Notes under the pieces: model-generated
What the model was told of the DNA's origin: nothing
Seen by the model: only the letters and a program-made list of their open reading frames with translations
The model's database searches: none
Translations under genes and position numbers: made by a program
In this document: in pieces, positions 54,401 to 61,900 of the stretch
Numbering within the stretch: position 1 is the first letter of the stretch
Layout: every line of letters begins with the position of its first letter
From: Dysgonomonas sp. 216
Lineage (GTDB): Bacteria > Bacteroidota > Bacteroidia > Bacteroidales > Dysgonomonadaceae
Length of the DNA: 64,000 bases
Direction of reading: 5' to 3'
NCBI RefSeq assembly: GCF_010501065.1
Contig: NZ_QVMM01000007.1
Location: 62,001-126,000 of the forward strand

Positions 54401-56181
54401 AAATATTCGTAAGCACGATCGTAAGTATTAGTATGAGATACTTCGAAAACATTGCCGCAACTGTCCGTTATATTATAGTACCAAATGGTACCATAAGGGG
54501 CATCATCAAACGATACACGATTCGGTGTTCCGGTATAAGAGTAATTGGTACGGAACGGATAAACACTAGAACCTGAATAAGTTTTGGGTATTTCGATATA
54601 GGTATGGGTTGGAGCCGGAGCGGGACTTCCGCCAGGAGTAACACTCTTTGACTGGTTAAACTCAAGGGTTGCACCTTTCCAGGTACCCGAACTAGAAGAG
54701 CAAAAAATATCATGACTATGCAAATACTCCTTTTTACAGTAATCATACCGATTGTTTGTATATGCAGCACTTGCATTCGTGTAATAAGGGCTAGTTCCCG
54801 CCACATCTCTCATTTGGAATATCCGACGTGTAGTACCACTACTATTTGCACGCACATCGTATTCTACCCCTTCTCCATCGGTTGCTATCACATAATACTT
54901 ACCGTCAGGAAGGTTCTGCCCATCGGGGTGTATCAGGACTTTGGTTGTTGAATAATTAGGTGTATTATTTTCGTAGTACAACGAATCGCCCACCGAGGTA
55001 TCCATTTTATACAACTTCCACGTAAAAGGCAAACAAACAGGATATTGTTCCATAGACCAGCGAAAATAATAGCACATTCTGTTACAAATTCGGACACTTC
55101 CAAACTCAGTAAAAGGATTATAAGGAGATATTACCAACGGATAATCCTTTGTTGTTTCGGGACAACCCTTTATTCTTATCCTGACTATAGGGCATTTATT
55201 AGCATCAGTCCTCATTTCGTTAATTGTATAAAGCGCCGTATAACTCAGCAAATGGTCGGCATTGGGAACCGTTTTCCAATCACTTTCCTGAATAGTAGAA
55301 GCATCATTGATTCCATCATTGTAATAAAAAGCATATTCGTAATACAAACTGGCATAACGGGCATAGTACGACCCATACCACGATATATAAAATTGTATAT
55401 CATTACAAGTAGCTGTTGATGAGGTATTAGTTTGGATTTGGGGACGTAGACCAAGGTCAAAATTGTCACTCATTGTTCCTACCGTAGCCGAGCCCCATTT
55501 GGTAGCACCGCAACCATCGGTTAACAATACCGTATATTTTCCGGCAGGCAGGTTTTTCAAAATATAAACAGATGCAGGTTTGATGGTTGCACTGCTATAG
55601 AAAACCGAATCGCCCGTATAGGAGGCAGGACACTCTATAAGCTCCATCTTATAAGGAGGGGTGGTAAACCTTACATTCTCCAGCTTTAAGGCGCCCGTTG
55701 GTGTACACGACATTGAAGGGCGGTAATAATCTTCGTGATGGTTAGTATTCATGTTAAAATCGAAGAAAGGAGCATCGTAGTTAATAGCCCACTTTACTTC
55801 CACCTGTGTTTTGGTGGCATATTTATCGGGATCCTGACCCGGCAACTGGCAAAGGGCTTTTGCCTTCACCGTGTAGATACCCGGCTTTAAACCACGCAAC
55901 ACATTATCGGTTACCCACTCCACACTGGCATCATCGTCCAATGTTCCGCTGGGATCCAGATAAGCTTTATACATCTGGTTAGGCATATACTGAATATCGT
56001 TACCTGTCAGCCTAACCTCTATCTCGCCATTGGTTTCGCACGTGTTGTGCTTGATATTAACAATCTCTATCCCAAACTCACATCCTGTTTGCTGGGCATG
56101 CAACATTACCAATGGAAACAACAACAGGGATACCAATAAAAGCAACCCGCGCCGTAATAATCTTAATTTCTTCTTTTCCAT
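51481..56181 (-). CDS. Cassette B giant T9SS surface protein
   Basis: A 1566-aa secreted protein, homologous along its length to the 43964 gene. The signal peptide is MEKKKLRLLRRGLLLLVSLL ending MLHAQ. Beta-rich modules carry motifs such as LTDGCGATKWG, ITDSCGNVFEVSH and VVRDEICARSF. The Ig-like and shared blocks are LKWTFPDGTTTSAQNPV, MYWNPDAEDGNWHNVKNWL, CDTIIYHYGSSTAYPHYL, SAPLKHITGGDFGIGG and MIGNPFMSHISFDKVY. The T9SS type A domain closes the protein (DLSVSVNSNKELKVLSS through RKLIVK) and is nearly identical to that of copy A. By eye the N-terminal modules differ much more from copy A than the C-terminal third. Confidence 0.83.
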   Translation of the reverse strand: MEKKKLRLLRRGLLLLVSLLLFPLVMLHAQQTGCEFGIEIVNIKHNTCETNGEIEVRLTGNDIQYMPNQMYKAYLDPSGTLDDDASVEWVTDNVLRGLKPGIYTVKAKALCQLPGQDPDKYATKTQVEVKWAINYDAPFFDFNMNTNHHEDYYRPSMSCTPTGALKLENVRFTTPPYKMELIECPASYTGDSVFYSSATIKPASVYILKNLPAGKYTVLLTDGCGATKWGSATVGTMSDNFDLGLRPQIQTNTSSTATCNDIQFYISWYGSYYARYASLYYEYAFYYNDGINDASTIQESDWKTVPNADHLLSYTALYTINEMRTDANKCPIVRIRIKGCPETTKDYPLVISPYNPFTEFGSVRICNRMCYYFRWSMEQYPVCLPFTWKLYKMDTSVGDSLYYENNTPNYSTTKVLIHPDGQNLPDGKYYVIATDGEGVEYDVRANSSGTTRRIFQMRDVAGTSPYYTNASAAYTNNRYDYCKKEYLHSHDIFCSSSSGTWKGATLEFNQSKSVTPGGSPAPAPTHTYIEIPKTYSGSSVYPFRTNYSYTGTPNRVSFDDAPYGTIWYYNITDSCGNVFEVSHTNTYDRAYEYFITGVKPAYKAQEDEVFECEYVQVTPTNMDEMYTRRFYGTEDTPSSSIPRLYCHRVSWPAGAVAPISNRTTTYDYNYIYNGGYWRIAPPKEGGMYVFAYNPITEDNYTDSLHSCLTIYDTIFVAPRKLALDDSYLAAFRCPDNTNVGYIQLRAKHGSGNYTYTLYNKGDLTTPLEPGNSTGIFTNWAANAVGNELMVVVRDEICARSFELPVPIHNLDNATVAWIEGGTRKCYGDEVRLRSICLGDGATLKWTFPDGTTTSAQNPVIASATSGFSGKVYFEATIPGCAYAMIYDTLTVSVADKLMYWNPDAEDGNWHNVKNWLIVEGGTTKQASAFPAPCTSVHIAGNAKFYPSLDATHTPRTVNSLYIGYPTCDTIIYHYGSSTAYPHYLRYSRAKVQYNFGFYKNLNVAQPLFNKDNESGSSTSYPNYSAGLSIPKMLRSRWYMLSAPLKHITGGDFGIGGYPFAYQRLYNASDPQTNHTHHDDYTREFNTLNQDLESSGHALALLMAQKVNSSDPADLGWIDHKNLESLKGVIELPYFMSSDSDVHDIHLHSYDGTRSKFQYFSEETLDPIDQYDYYTRGYKGYRFVYENDNDTVSLMTDKDGYKVATYHLPLNVPGGSSSRRIMIGNPFMSHISFDKVYAENTDVIKDNFWYGDGATESFVSYRSGMGGVYDGSVTGDIAPLQGFVVEVLDNPARPYLTLPLEGTYSVISSGISSSDLPKPRSGSQGEVVDGWFTVTGVTPPLAGEEGLSDSIRINAHLLFNAGDKNDIVKLVLPWGVENKIEPFFIGNDGVLHGEQVENTLPEVVKFGIESCYDKEGYLSFRKGGKLIKSAILYDKKEGVRHDVSQGGYYRFVHGCDCRYDKVNGNYTAGGLDRDRFELHFTYNEGLGISDEESDLSVSVNSNKELKVLSSAELSSVEVLNTSGIRVLYASNLSSTSYIHQLNVPEGTYIVKVLREGLKQEQRKLIVK

Positions 56182-56220
56182 ATACTCTTTTTTTACACCT
56201 TTTATAGTTTTGTATAAGTA

Positions 56221-56249
56221 TTATTCCGGGAGCTATTCCCCCGGAATAA
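56221..56249 (-). other. Intercistronic hairpin between cassette B LRR and giant genes
   Basis: TTATTCCGGG (56221-56230) pairs with CCCGGAATAA (56240-56249), a 10-bp stem with a 9-nt loop. It is in the same gap as the hairpin in cassette A but with unrelated sequence. No long U run follows on the minus strand. Confidence 0.55.
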
Positions 56250-56257
56250 GATTGAGT

Positions 56258-57913
56258 TTATTTCTTTATAACTTTATGCGTTGTGCTTACTCCCGAATCG
56301 TCGACCACCACAAAGTAAACCCCCGAAGGAAGACCCGTGAGTAATATCGTGGCGCTATCCGAAGATATAACAGTGGTATAAACCGAAACACCCGAAAGGT
56401 TAACGACACGCACAAGGCTTCCCTTGCCTCCTCTAACCTTCAATTCTTCGGCAAACGGATTAGGGTATACACCGACTTTTTCATGATCCCCTTCAGGGTT
56501 GATGCCCACGCTCGAGCCGTTCAACTCGATCTGTTCGGTCCTCTGGGTTATCATCGTACCGAAACCCGTATTGTAGACTTCCGCGTAAAAACCATCCAAC
56601 GTCCCGAAGATTCCTTCTAACTCGATTAAATAATCAGGAGTAAAATAGTACTCTTCCTTATTCGGTGTCTTTATTATTTTTCCTGCTTGCACAGGGTCCT
56701 CCCCAAATTCCGAAAGTTCAAAGCTCTCAGTGCCGCCAAAAGCCACAAACCAGGACACCTTGTAAACGGGGCTTGCAACTCCCCTAGGATTATAGTCTGC
56801 CCTTACTGTGGGCAAATCGAGCTTGATTGTATAAGCAGGATTTTCGACAATACTCATAGCCGTACTAACCTGACCCGAATAATCAAAACTGGTGCTTATC
56901 CCAACCTGAGGAAATGTACCAAAGCCTAGTTTATTATTGGAACAGTCAACCACATCCATAGTGGTTATTGATGTACTGACTTCTAATGTAGACAATTGGT
57001 TATTAGAACATTTCAATGACTGAAGGGAAGGACAGCCCGAAAGGTCTAACGATGTAAGGCTGTTGCCCGAACAGGCTACATAGCTCAACTGCGGGCAATT
57101 ACCGACTGTTAGCGATGTCAGCTTTTTCGATCCGCTGCACGCCAATTCTATCTTATTAAGTTTTGGCAACGATGGGATGTTTACCGCCGTGAAACTGTTC
57201 GCGGCACTGAACTCTGTTAATTCAACCATGGATGAACTAAGCAACGAAGCATTGTCTTCCAAACGGGGACAATCGTTCAGGTTCAGTTTGGATAGAAAAG
57301 CATTGTCCGACACCTTTACACTGGTCAACAACTCGTTATCGTTCAATATAAGGTTTACAAGGTTTGTATTACTGCTGACATCAAGGCTTGTTAGCTTGCA
57401 ACTGACAGCCATATTGTTCTGTTTCGCATAACAGTTCAAGGTTTGTAAAGCCGTCAGGTTTGAAACCTCGAGGCTTGAAACAGGGTTATCTATCGAAGTG
57501 ATCGTATTCAACATTCCGTTCATTCCTCCGGCCGACTCGAAAGACAATGAAGTGGCTCCCTGGTCGATGACATTGAACAAAAACAAGGTGTTGACATTAC
57601 AATAAATTGTGATCTCAACCTCGTCACCCACGTTGTCCGAAGAACCGTAGGTATACGTAACTTCCTGGTTGATACCACTGGTAGGATAAGAAAACTTCTT
57701 GTCTGACACACCTCCCCAGCTGACTTCGATACCTTCGGAAGAAGTATTTACCGAGAATAGGACGGTTTTATCACTGCCCAGCTTTGCCTTTATCGTAGCG
57801 GCCTTGATTTTGCTGATTGATTCTATTGGTGAACCTGTTACAATACCCGAATAGGCAGGAACTGTAAATAAAATTTGTATTAAAAAAATTAGAGGTAAAA
57901 ATTTTGATTTCAT
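56258..57913 (-). CDS. Cassette B LRR protein with T9SS tail
   Basis: A 551-aa paralogue of the 48735 protein. It has a signal peptide (MKSKFLPLIFLIQILFTVPAYS), an N-terminal beta domain (VLFSVNTSSEGIEVSWGGVS), an LRR solenoid (CKLTSLDVSSNTNLVNLILN, LTSLTVGNCPQLSYVACSGN, LTSLDLSGCPSLQSLKCSNN) and a T9SS type A sorting domain (VGVYPNPFAEELKVRGGKGS, GVSVYTTVI, TGLPSGVYFVVVDDSG). Several repeat units contain Cys at the position before N, typical of Bacteroidetes surface LRRs. It lies between the HTH gene (56 bp) and the giant gene (76 bp). Confidence 0.85.
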   Translation of the reverse strand: MKSKFLPLIFLIQILFTVPAYSGIVTGSPIESISKIKAATIKAKLGSDKTVLFSVNTSSEGIEVSWGGVSDKKFSYPTSGINQEVTYTYGSSDNVGDEVEITIYCNVNTLFLFNVIDQGATSLSFESAGGMNGMLNTITSIDNPVSSLEVSNLTALQTLNCYAKQNNMAVSCKLTSLDVSSNTNLVNLILNDNELLTSVKVSDNAFLSKLNLNDCPRLEDNASLLSSSMVELTEFSAANSFTAVNIPSLPKLNKIELACSGSKKLTSLTVGNCPQLSYVACSGNSLTSLDLSGCPSLQSLKCSNNQLSTLEVSTSITTMDVVDCSNNKLGFGTFPQVGISTSFDYSGQVSTAMSIVENPAYTIKLDLPTVRADYNPRGVASPVYKVSWFVAFGGTESFELSEFGEDPVQAGKIIKTPNKEEYYFTPDYLIELEGIFGTLDGFYAEVYNTGFGTMITQRTEQIELNGSSVGINPEGDHEKVGVYPNPFAEELKVRGGKGSLVRVVNLSGVSVYTTVISSDSATILLTGLPSGVYFVVVDDSGVSTTHKVIKK

Positions 57914-57969
57914 AAATATGTATTTGTGTTATATATATAATGTTGTGTAAATAAGCCGTCTATTGATTA

Positions 57970-58173
57970 TCACTTCTCGATATCGGTATAGCGCTCCAGT
58001 ATTTTGATAATGTCTTCGATATCCTTCTTGATCTGTTTGGAACGGATAGTAGTCATGTGATACTTGCCTTGAAGGATTTTACGGACATACTGTACTGAAC
58101 ATCCGTATTTTTGAGCGATTGCCGCCTTAGGTAGGGAACGGATCTGATCGATACTCATTTTTTCTTCTTCCAT
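57970..58173 (-). CDS. Cassette B 67-aa HTH DNA-binding protein
   Basis: A 67-aa paralogue of the 50451 protein with the same helix-turn-helix (AAIAQKYGCSVQYVRKILQG) and a variant C-terminal part (HMTTIRSKQIKKDIEDIIKI). The conserved HTH and the variable tail suggest that the copies see similar DNA but may differ in partners. The frame upstream to the leader ATG is closed by a TAA three codons before the start, unlike copy A. First gene behind the cassette B attenuator. Confidence 0.78.
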   Translation of the reverse strand: MEEEKMSIDQIRSLPKAAIAQKYGCSVQYVRKILQGKYHMTTIRSKQIKKDIEDIIKILERYTDIEK

Positions 58174-58212
58174 ATTATTTTATTTTTTTTTGATGATTGC
58201 TTGAAACAAAAA

Positions 58213-58248
58213 ACGTGCATCCACTATCATTCAATAGTGAACACACGT
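58213..58248 (-). terminator. Leader attenuator (intrinsic terminator) of cassette B
   Basis: The stem and loop are identical to the cassette A attenuator: 15 pairs including three G-U pairs that exist only in minus-strand RNA, loop UGAAUG, then a run of six U. It lies 40 nt before the HTH start. The strict preservation contrasts with the diverged sequence just upstream (58272-58312). Confidence 0.77.
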
Positions 58249-58271
58249 TTTATTTCTTAAATATTTTTTGT

Positions 58272-58298
58272 ATATTCCGACTCTATGGTTCGGAATAT
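58272..58298 (-). other. Leader hairpin P2 of cassette B
   Basis: AUAUUCCG and CGGAAUAU form a perfect 8-bp stem with an 11-nt loop in minus-strand RNA. The cassette A version keeps the pairing with a U-G in place of a C-G. Confidence 0.55.
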
Positions 58299-58312
58299 GA
58301 TATACCACTAAA

Positions 58313-58417
58313 TCAGGTCTCTCTCTCTCTCTCTAATTTTTCAGCATAAATATCCAAATCTAATTTGTTAAAAATTAGACCCGTAACTGACTTTTCTGTG
58401 AGACGAGAAAACAACAT
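58313..58417 (-). CDS. Cassette B leader reading frame through the (AG)8 tract
   Basis: A 34-codon frame starts at ATG 58417 (MLFSRLTEKSVTG), runs through the (AG)8 tract as Glu-Arg codons and stops at TGA 58313-58315 directly after the tract. The 28 codons before the tract differ from cassette A by only one residue. Translation is unproven. With n a multiple of 3, the frame would instead run on, ending in the same last residues as copy A (GIYKKYLRNKTCVHY) at a TGA in the attenuator loop. Confidence 0.4.
   Translation of the reverse strand: MLFSRLTEKSVTGLIFNKLDLDIYAEKLERERET
58319..58334 (-). repeat. Dinucleotide tract (CT)8 on the plus strand, (AG)8 in the transcript
   Basis: Sixteen bases of CT repeat at the position matching the (CT)29 tract of cassette A. 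The large difference in length between otherwise near-identical leaders shows that the tract length changes. Confidence 0.95.
58359..58379 (-). other. Leader hairpin P1 of cassette B
   Basis: TCTAATTT and AAATTAGA form an 8-bp stem with a 5-nt loop, identical to that of cassette A. Confidence 0.45.
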
Positions 58418-58484
58418 TCGCAGCTTTTTTTACTCCTTTATTCTTCTTTTTATCAATGAAAAAACCATTAATACGGAACTTCAT
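58368..58484 (-). CDS. Cassette B upstream leader mini-frame (38 codons)
   Basis: ATG 58484 lies 7 nt after the TATCTTTG element and opens a 38-codon frame: MKFRINGFFIDKKKN at the start and SHRKVSYGSNF at the end. It overlaps the AG-tract frame in a different phase. In cassette A the homologous frame starts at 51010 but has TAA after 15 codons (MKLRFYVFFINKKKN), although the later codons still align without indels. Translation, perhaps leaderless, is speculative. Confidence 0.25.
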   Translation of the reverse strand: MKFRINGFFIDKKKNKGVKKAANVVFSSHRKVSYGSNF

Positions 58485-58491
58485 TTCTCCG

Positions 58492-58499
58492 CAAAGATA
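58492..58499 (-). promoter_or_regulatory. Cassette B promoter -7 element TATCTTTG
   Basis: TATCTTTG on the minus strand, preceded by AATATTTATTA and a TTG 22 bp upstream, as in cassette A. It sits in the 500-bp non-coding stretch 58174-58673, which also holds the leader and the cassette C terminator; the remaining part, about 58500-58633, is AT-rich with nothing else seen. Confidence 0.65.
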
Positions 58500-58633
58500 T
58501 AATAAATATTCAATTAGAATACAATTTATCTTAATTTTATACTCGTTTCGGAAACTTTTTATACAATATCATTTAACTATATACTCATATACGATACTAT
58601 CAAAACATTGGTTAATATAAAATATACAAAACA

Positions 58634-58664
58634 ATAAAGGATATGCAATGCATATCCTTTATTG
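58634..58664 (-). terminator. Terminator of cassette C
   Basis: A 14-bp perfect stem AATAAAGGATATGC (58634-58647) pairs with GCATATCCTTTATT (58651-58664) over a 3-nt loop, followed on the minus strand by GTTTTG. It ends cassette C 10 bp after its small gene. Confidence 0.8.
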
Positions 58665-58673
58665 ACTATTTAT

Positions 58674-58949
58674 CTAAACAATATCCCTCTTTCGCCTTTT
58701 TACTACAAAATATATTAATCCCAATATAGCAATACATTGCAATCCAATATTATTTAGCGGAACTTCTCCGGCGATAGGTGGCCCATCAGGCTCATCCGAA
58801 GTTTGAGTAGGTAATTCGGTTTGAGCAAACTTGTAAGAGTCTTCTATTTCTTTATAAACTCCATCAGAAGGAAGTTTATCTCCACTTCCAAACAAAGGAA
58901 GTTCGAAAAGAAAAAAGAAAATCAAAATTATTAATCCTGTATGTTTCAT
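58674..58949 (-). CDS. Cassette C small protein with signal peptide and C-terminal membrane tail
   Basis: A 91-aa third member of the small family. It has a signal peptide (MKHTGLIILIFFFLFELPLF), GDKLPSDGVYKEIEDSYK matching the LPSS-x-AY region, a Pro-rich linker, EVPLNNIG, a hydrophobic helix (LQCIAILGLIYFVV) and a basic end KRRKRD. The start overlaps the giant gene stop by ATGA as in the other cassettes. Sequence identity with the paralogues is low, but the order of parts is the same. Function unknown. Confidence 0.72.
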   Translation of the reverse strand: MKHTGLIILIFFFLFELPLFGSGDKLPSDGVYKEIEDSYKFAQTELPTQTSDEPDGPPIAGEVPLNNIGLQCIAILGLIYFVVKRRKRDIV

Positions 58950-61900
58950 TTTATTACAATTTTCTTGATTTCACTTGATCCATCAGCCAATATAACTTTC
59001 GCAAAGTATACGCCCGAAGGTATATCGTCCGAATAAACCTTCTCATAGTAGAGCGAAGCTATACCCGCTTCTGCCACTATAATCCGGCCATGCATATCGA
59101 CAAGAGCAACAGACTCGATAAATTTACCCGACGACGAAACTGCCAGTTTATACCCATCGCAACCGATAATAACTTCATCTCCATTCAAAGGATCCATGCC
59201 TACCGAGTTATAAGCAAAACGCAACTCGAAACGATCGGTATCCAAACCTTTCTGACCCGACTCGGTTTTATCGTAGCGGTGTATAAAGTCGTAATTATTA
59301 ACCACACCCCGACGAATTTCCATCATATTATTATTAAGGTGTTTATCAACCAAAATTACCTTATCGGCAGGAAGGTTTTCTTTTATTTCGAATCGGAGCC
59401 TCATTAACCCTTGATATTGTGACTGCAAACCAAGTTTCACGATTTCAGTATTATTTTGTTCGTACTGATACATGTTTGCTGTTCCAACACCATCAATAAA
59501 GAATGTTTCTGCTTTTTCGGTATAACTTGCCGGATAAACAGTTTTGCCTTTATTAGAGCCAAAGCAATTGAACATCAATTTGCTTTGTATTCTCACACTA
59601 TCGCCACCACTTACTGCCGGAGGAACAATCCCATACATTTCGATCCATCCCTGATCGGAACTTCTAACGCGCGAACTACGTGTATCGCCGGCATTCAGCG
59701 CCATAACACTGTATCCTTCGGTTATACCTCCCATTGGGAAGATTATCGAATTAGAAACCGGGCTCTCTTTTACTTTTATCGCCACCGCCTGTAAAGGTTT
59801 AATGTAAGGTGTGGTGATAGTACCTCCACCCGGAACATCGGGAGCATAAACATCAAATGTTTTTGAGCCACTACCGTCGTATATTTCGTAATAATTTTCG
59901 ATAGTTTGCGAATTCGCTTCATATAGTTTATCGAAGTTAAGATGCGCCATAAACGGATTACCCATCATTATAGACTTGCCTACCGACTCGGCATCCAGAG
60001 GCATGGTATACGATTCTACACGTTTTCCCTGATAAGTTATCGAATCGAGACGATTATAGCTGTTCTCGTAAATAAACCTGAACGCCTCTAGTCCACGAAC
60101 AATTTCGTCGTAGCTGCCTGTAAGTTCATACGGAGGTTTAGTATAATCGTAATACAAGAACTTCATTGTTTCTGTAGCCTCATCATACTCATGGTAATCG
60201 AGATGTTGCATTATACGCGGATTATTAAAATATGGTATTTCAATATTACCGTCCAAAGCCTCAAGGGTTGTCTGATTTTTATAACGATGATCTGCCGATC
60301 TGTAAGGAGGCATCCAAATAGCCAATGCATTATAATTGGTTCCGCCACCTAAATCGATATTAGCCTTAGCAAATGTTTTCGAAAAAGAATTATAACCGGG
60401 CGTAGCTCCAACCGGATCTACAACCATAAACGCACGTTGATATATTTGTGGATAAGGCCCTACACCAAAATCGCCACCTGTCATTTTTTTCAGCGGAGCC
60501 GAAAGCGAGTACCAATAGGCACGCTGCATAGGCTCGGGAGCAAACACATTGGGGTAGATAAGCTCGTCCATATTATTTCCCGGCTGGCTGTTATTAACAA
60601 AACTTCCGTTATAAGCTCCGAAATTATATCGAATACGGGCCAAATTATACTGCAAATACTGAGGATAAACAGTTTCCGAACCATGATAATAAATTATCGT
60701 ATCGCAGGCCGGATAACCATATTTTCCCAAAGCAGGAGTATTGGCAGGATCTAACCACGGATAATTACCTCCATCATTCGACAAAATATGCACTGTTGTA
60801 CAAGGAGCCGGAACCGCATTTGCCATCGAACCATCTTGGTTCAGCCAGTTGTCGGTCTTGTTCCAGTTTTTATCTGTAGCGTCGGGGTTCCAGTACATTA
60901 CCGTAGGAGCTACCGAAACTTCCAGACTTCGGGTTATGGTTATTGGCTGACCTAATCCGTCGAAACACTGGGGAATACCAATTTCGGCCGTATATGTATC
61001 CGTTCCTTTAGCCATCAGTACATCGGCAGAAACCACCGGAGTACGGGTGTCTCTAACTTCCCAAGTTTTATCGGCATTATACCAATAGTAATTAGTTTCG
61101 CCCAGAGGAACGCAGACCAACTGTGCCGAATCGCCATAACATTTACGAGGGTCGCCGGTTACACTCAACAACGCCGCATTACCAAGGTCTTGCAAGGTAA
61201 CAATACCTGTTACTTTATATTCGTTACAGCCTTTATCCGTTATTTGCGCATAGAAAATATCGCTTCCGGTTGCAGGCCAGCCCGAAAACTCTCCTGTTGT
61301 ATTTGTTTCTATCGCAACACCATTTACAGCATCGTCTCTGTTTGCAAACAAGCTATACTCGTAGGGTCCTATTCCGTTTTTAGCCTTTATAAGAATTGTT
61401 CCTACGCCAACCTCAGCCCCCGGACAACGGTACCCTCCCGTTATCTCGGTATCGAACTCAACAAAGCCTCCTTTAAGAACATACATATACTCTCTAACCT
61501 GACAGCTATTTAAAGTATCTGCCGAATAATTAATACTTGCATATACTTTAATTCTGATAGTATCCATATAATCGGTTACTTTAAAAGACACCGAATTGCT
61601 GTTCGAAACATCGTTAACACAATAAGACCCGCCGTGTTCCCAAGCTAGTTCCCAATCGACGAAAGGACATGAACCACCACTCCAGTCGTCATAACAGCAC
61701 CCGTAAGAATTTATATTTTTACCGGATATCCGGATATAATGAGATCGGTATGGATATGGAGTTTGCTCAATAACATTTTTCCAGTTACCAAAGGTATAGG
61801 TGGTTCCCGTACAGTCGAAATTCTGTGCTGTAATTTCAGGCGGTGTATCACTAAAAATATAAGGCTTATCGGCACTGTAAGATAAGTGCTTTGAAAAAAG

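Larger units (their letters stand above)
51111..58499 (-). repeat. Surface-protein cassette B (paralogous unit 2 of 3)
   Basis: Complete unit with promoter (58492-58499), leader with (AG)8 and attenuator, HTH, LRR, giant and small genes, and terminator (51111-51145). Gene order, sizes and overlaps match cassette A. The leader and the ends of the giant protein are the most similar parts. Confidence 0.88.
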
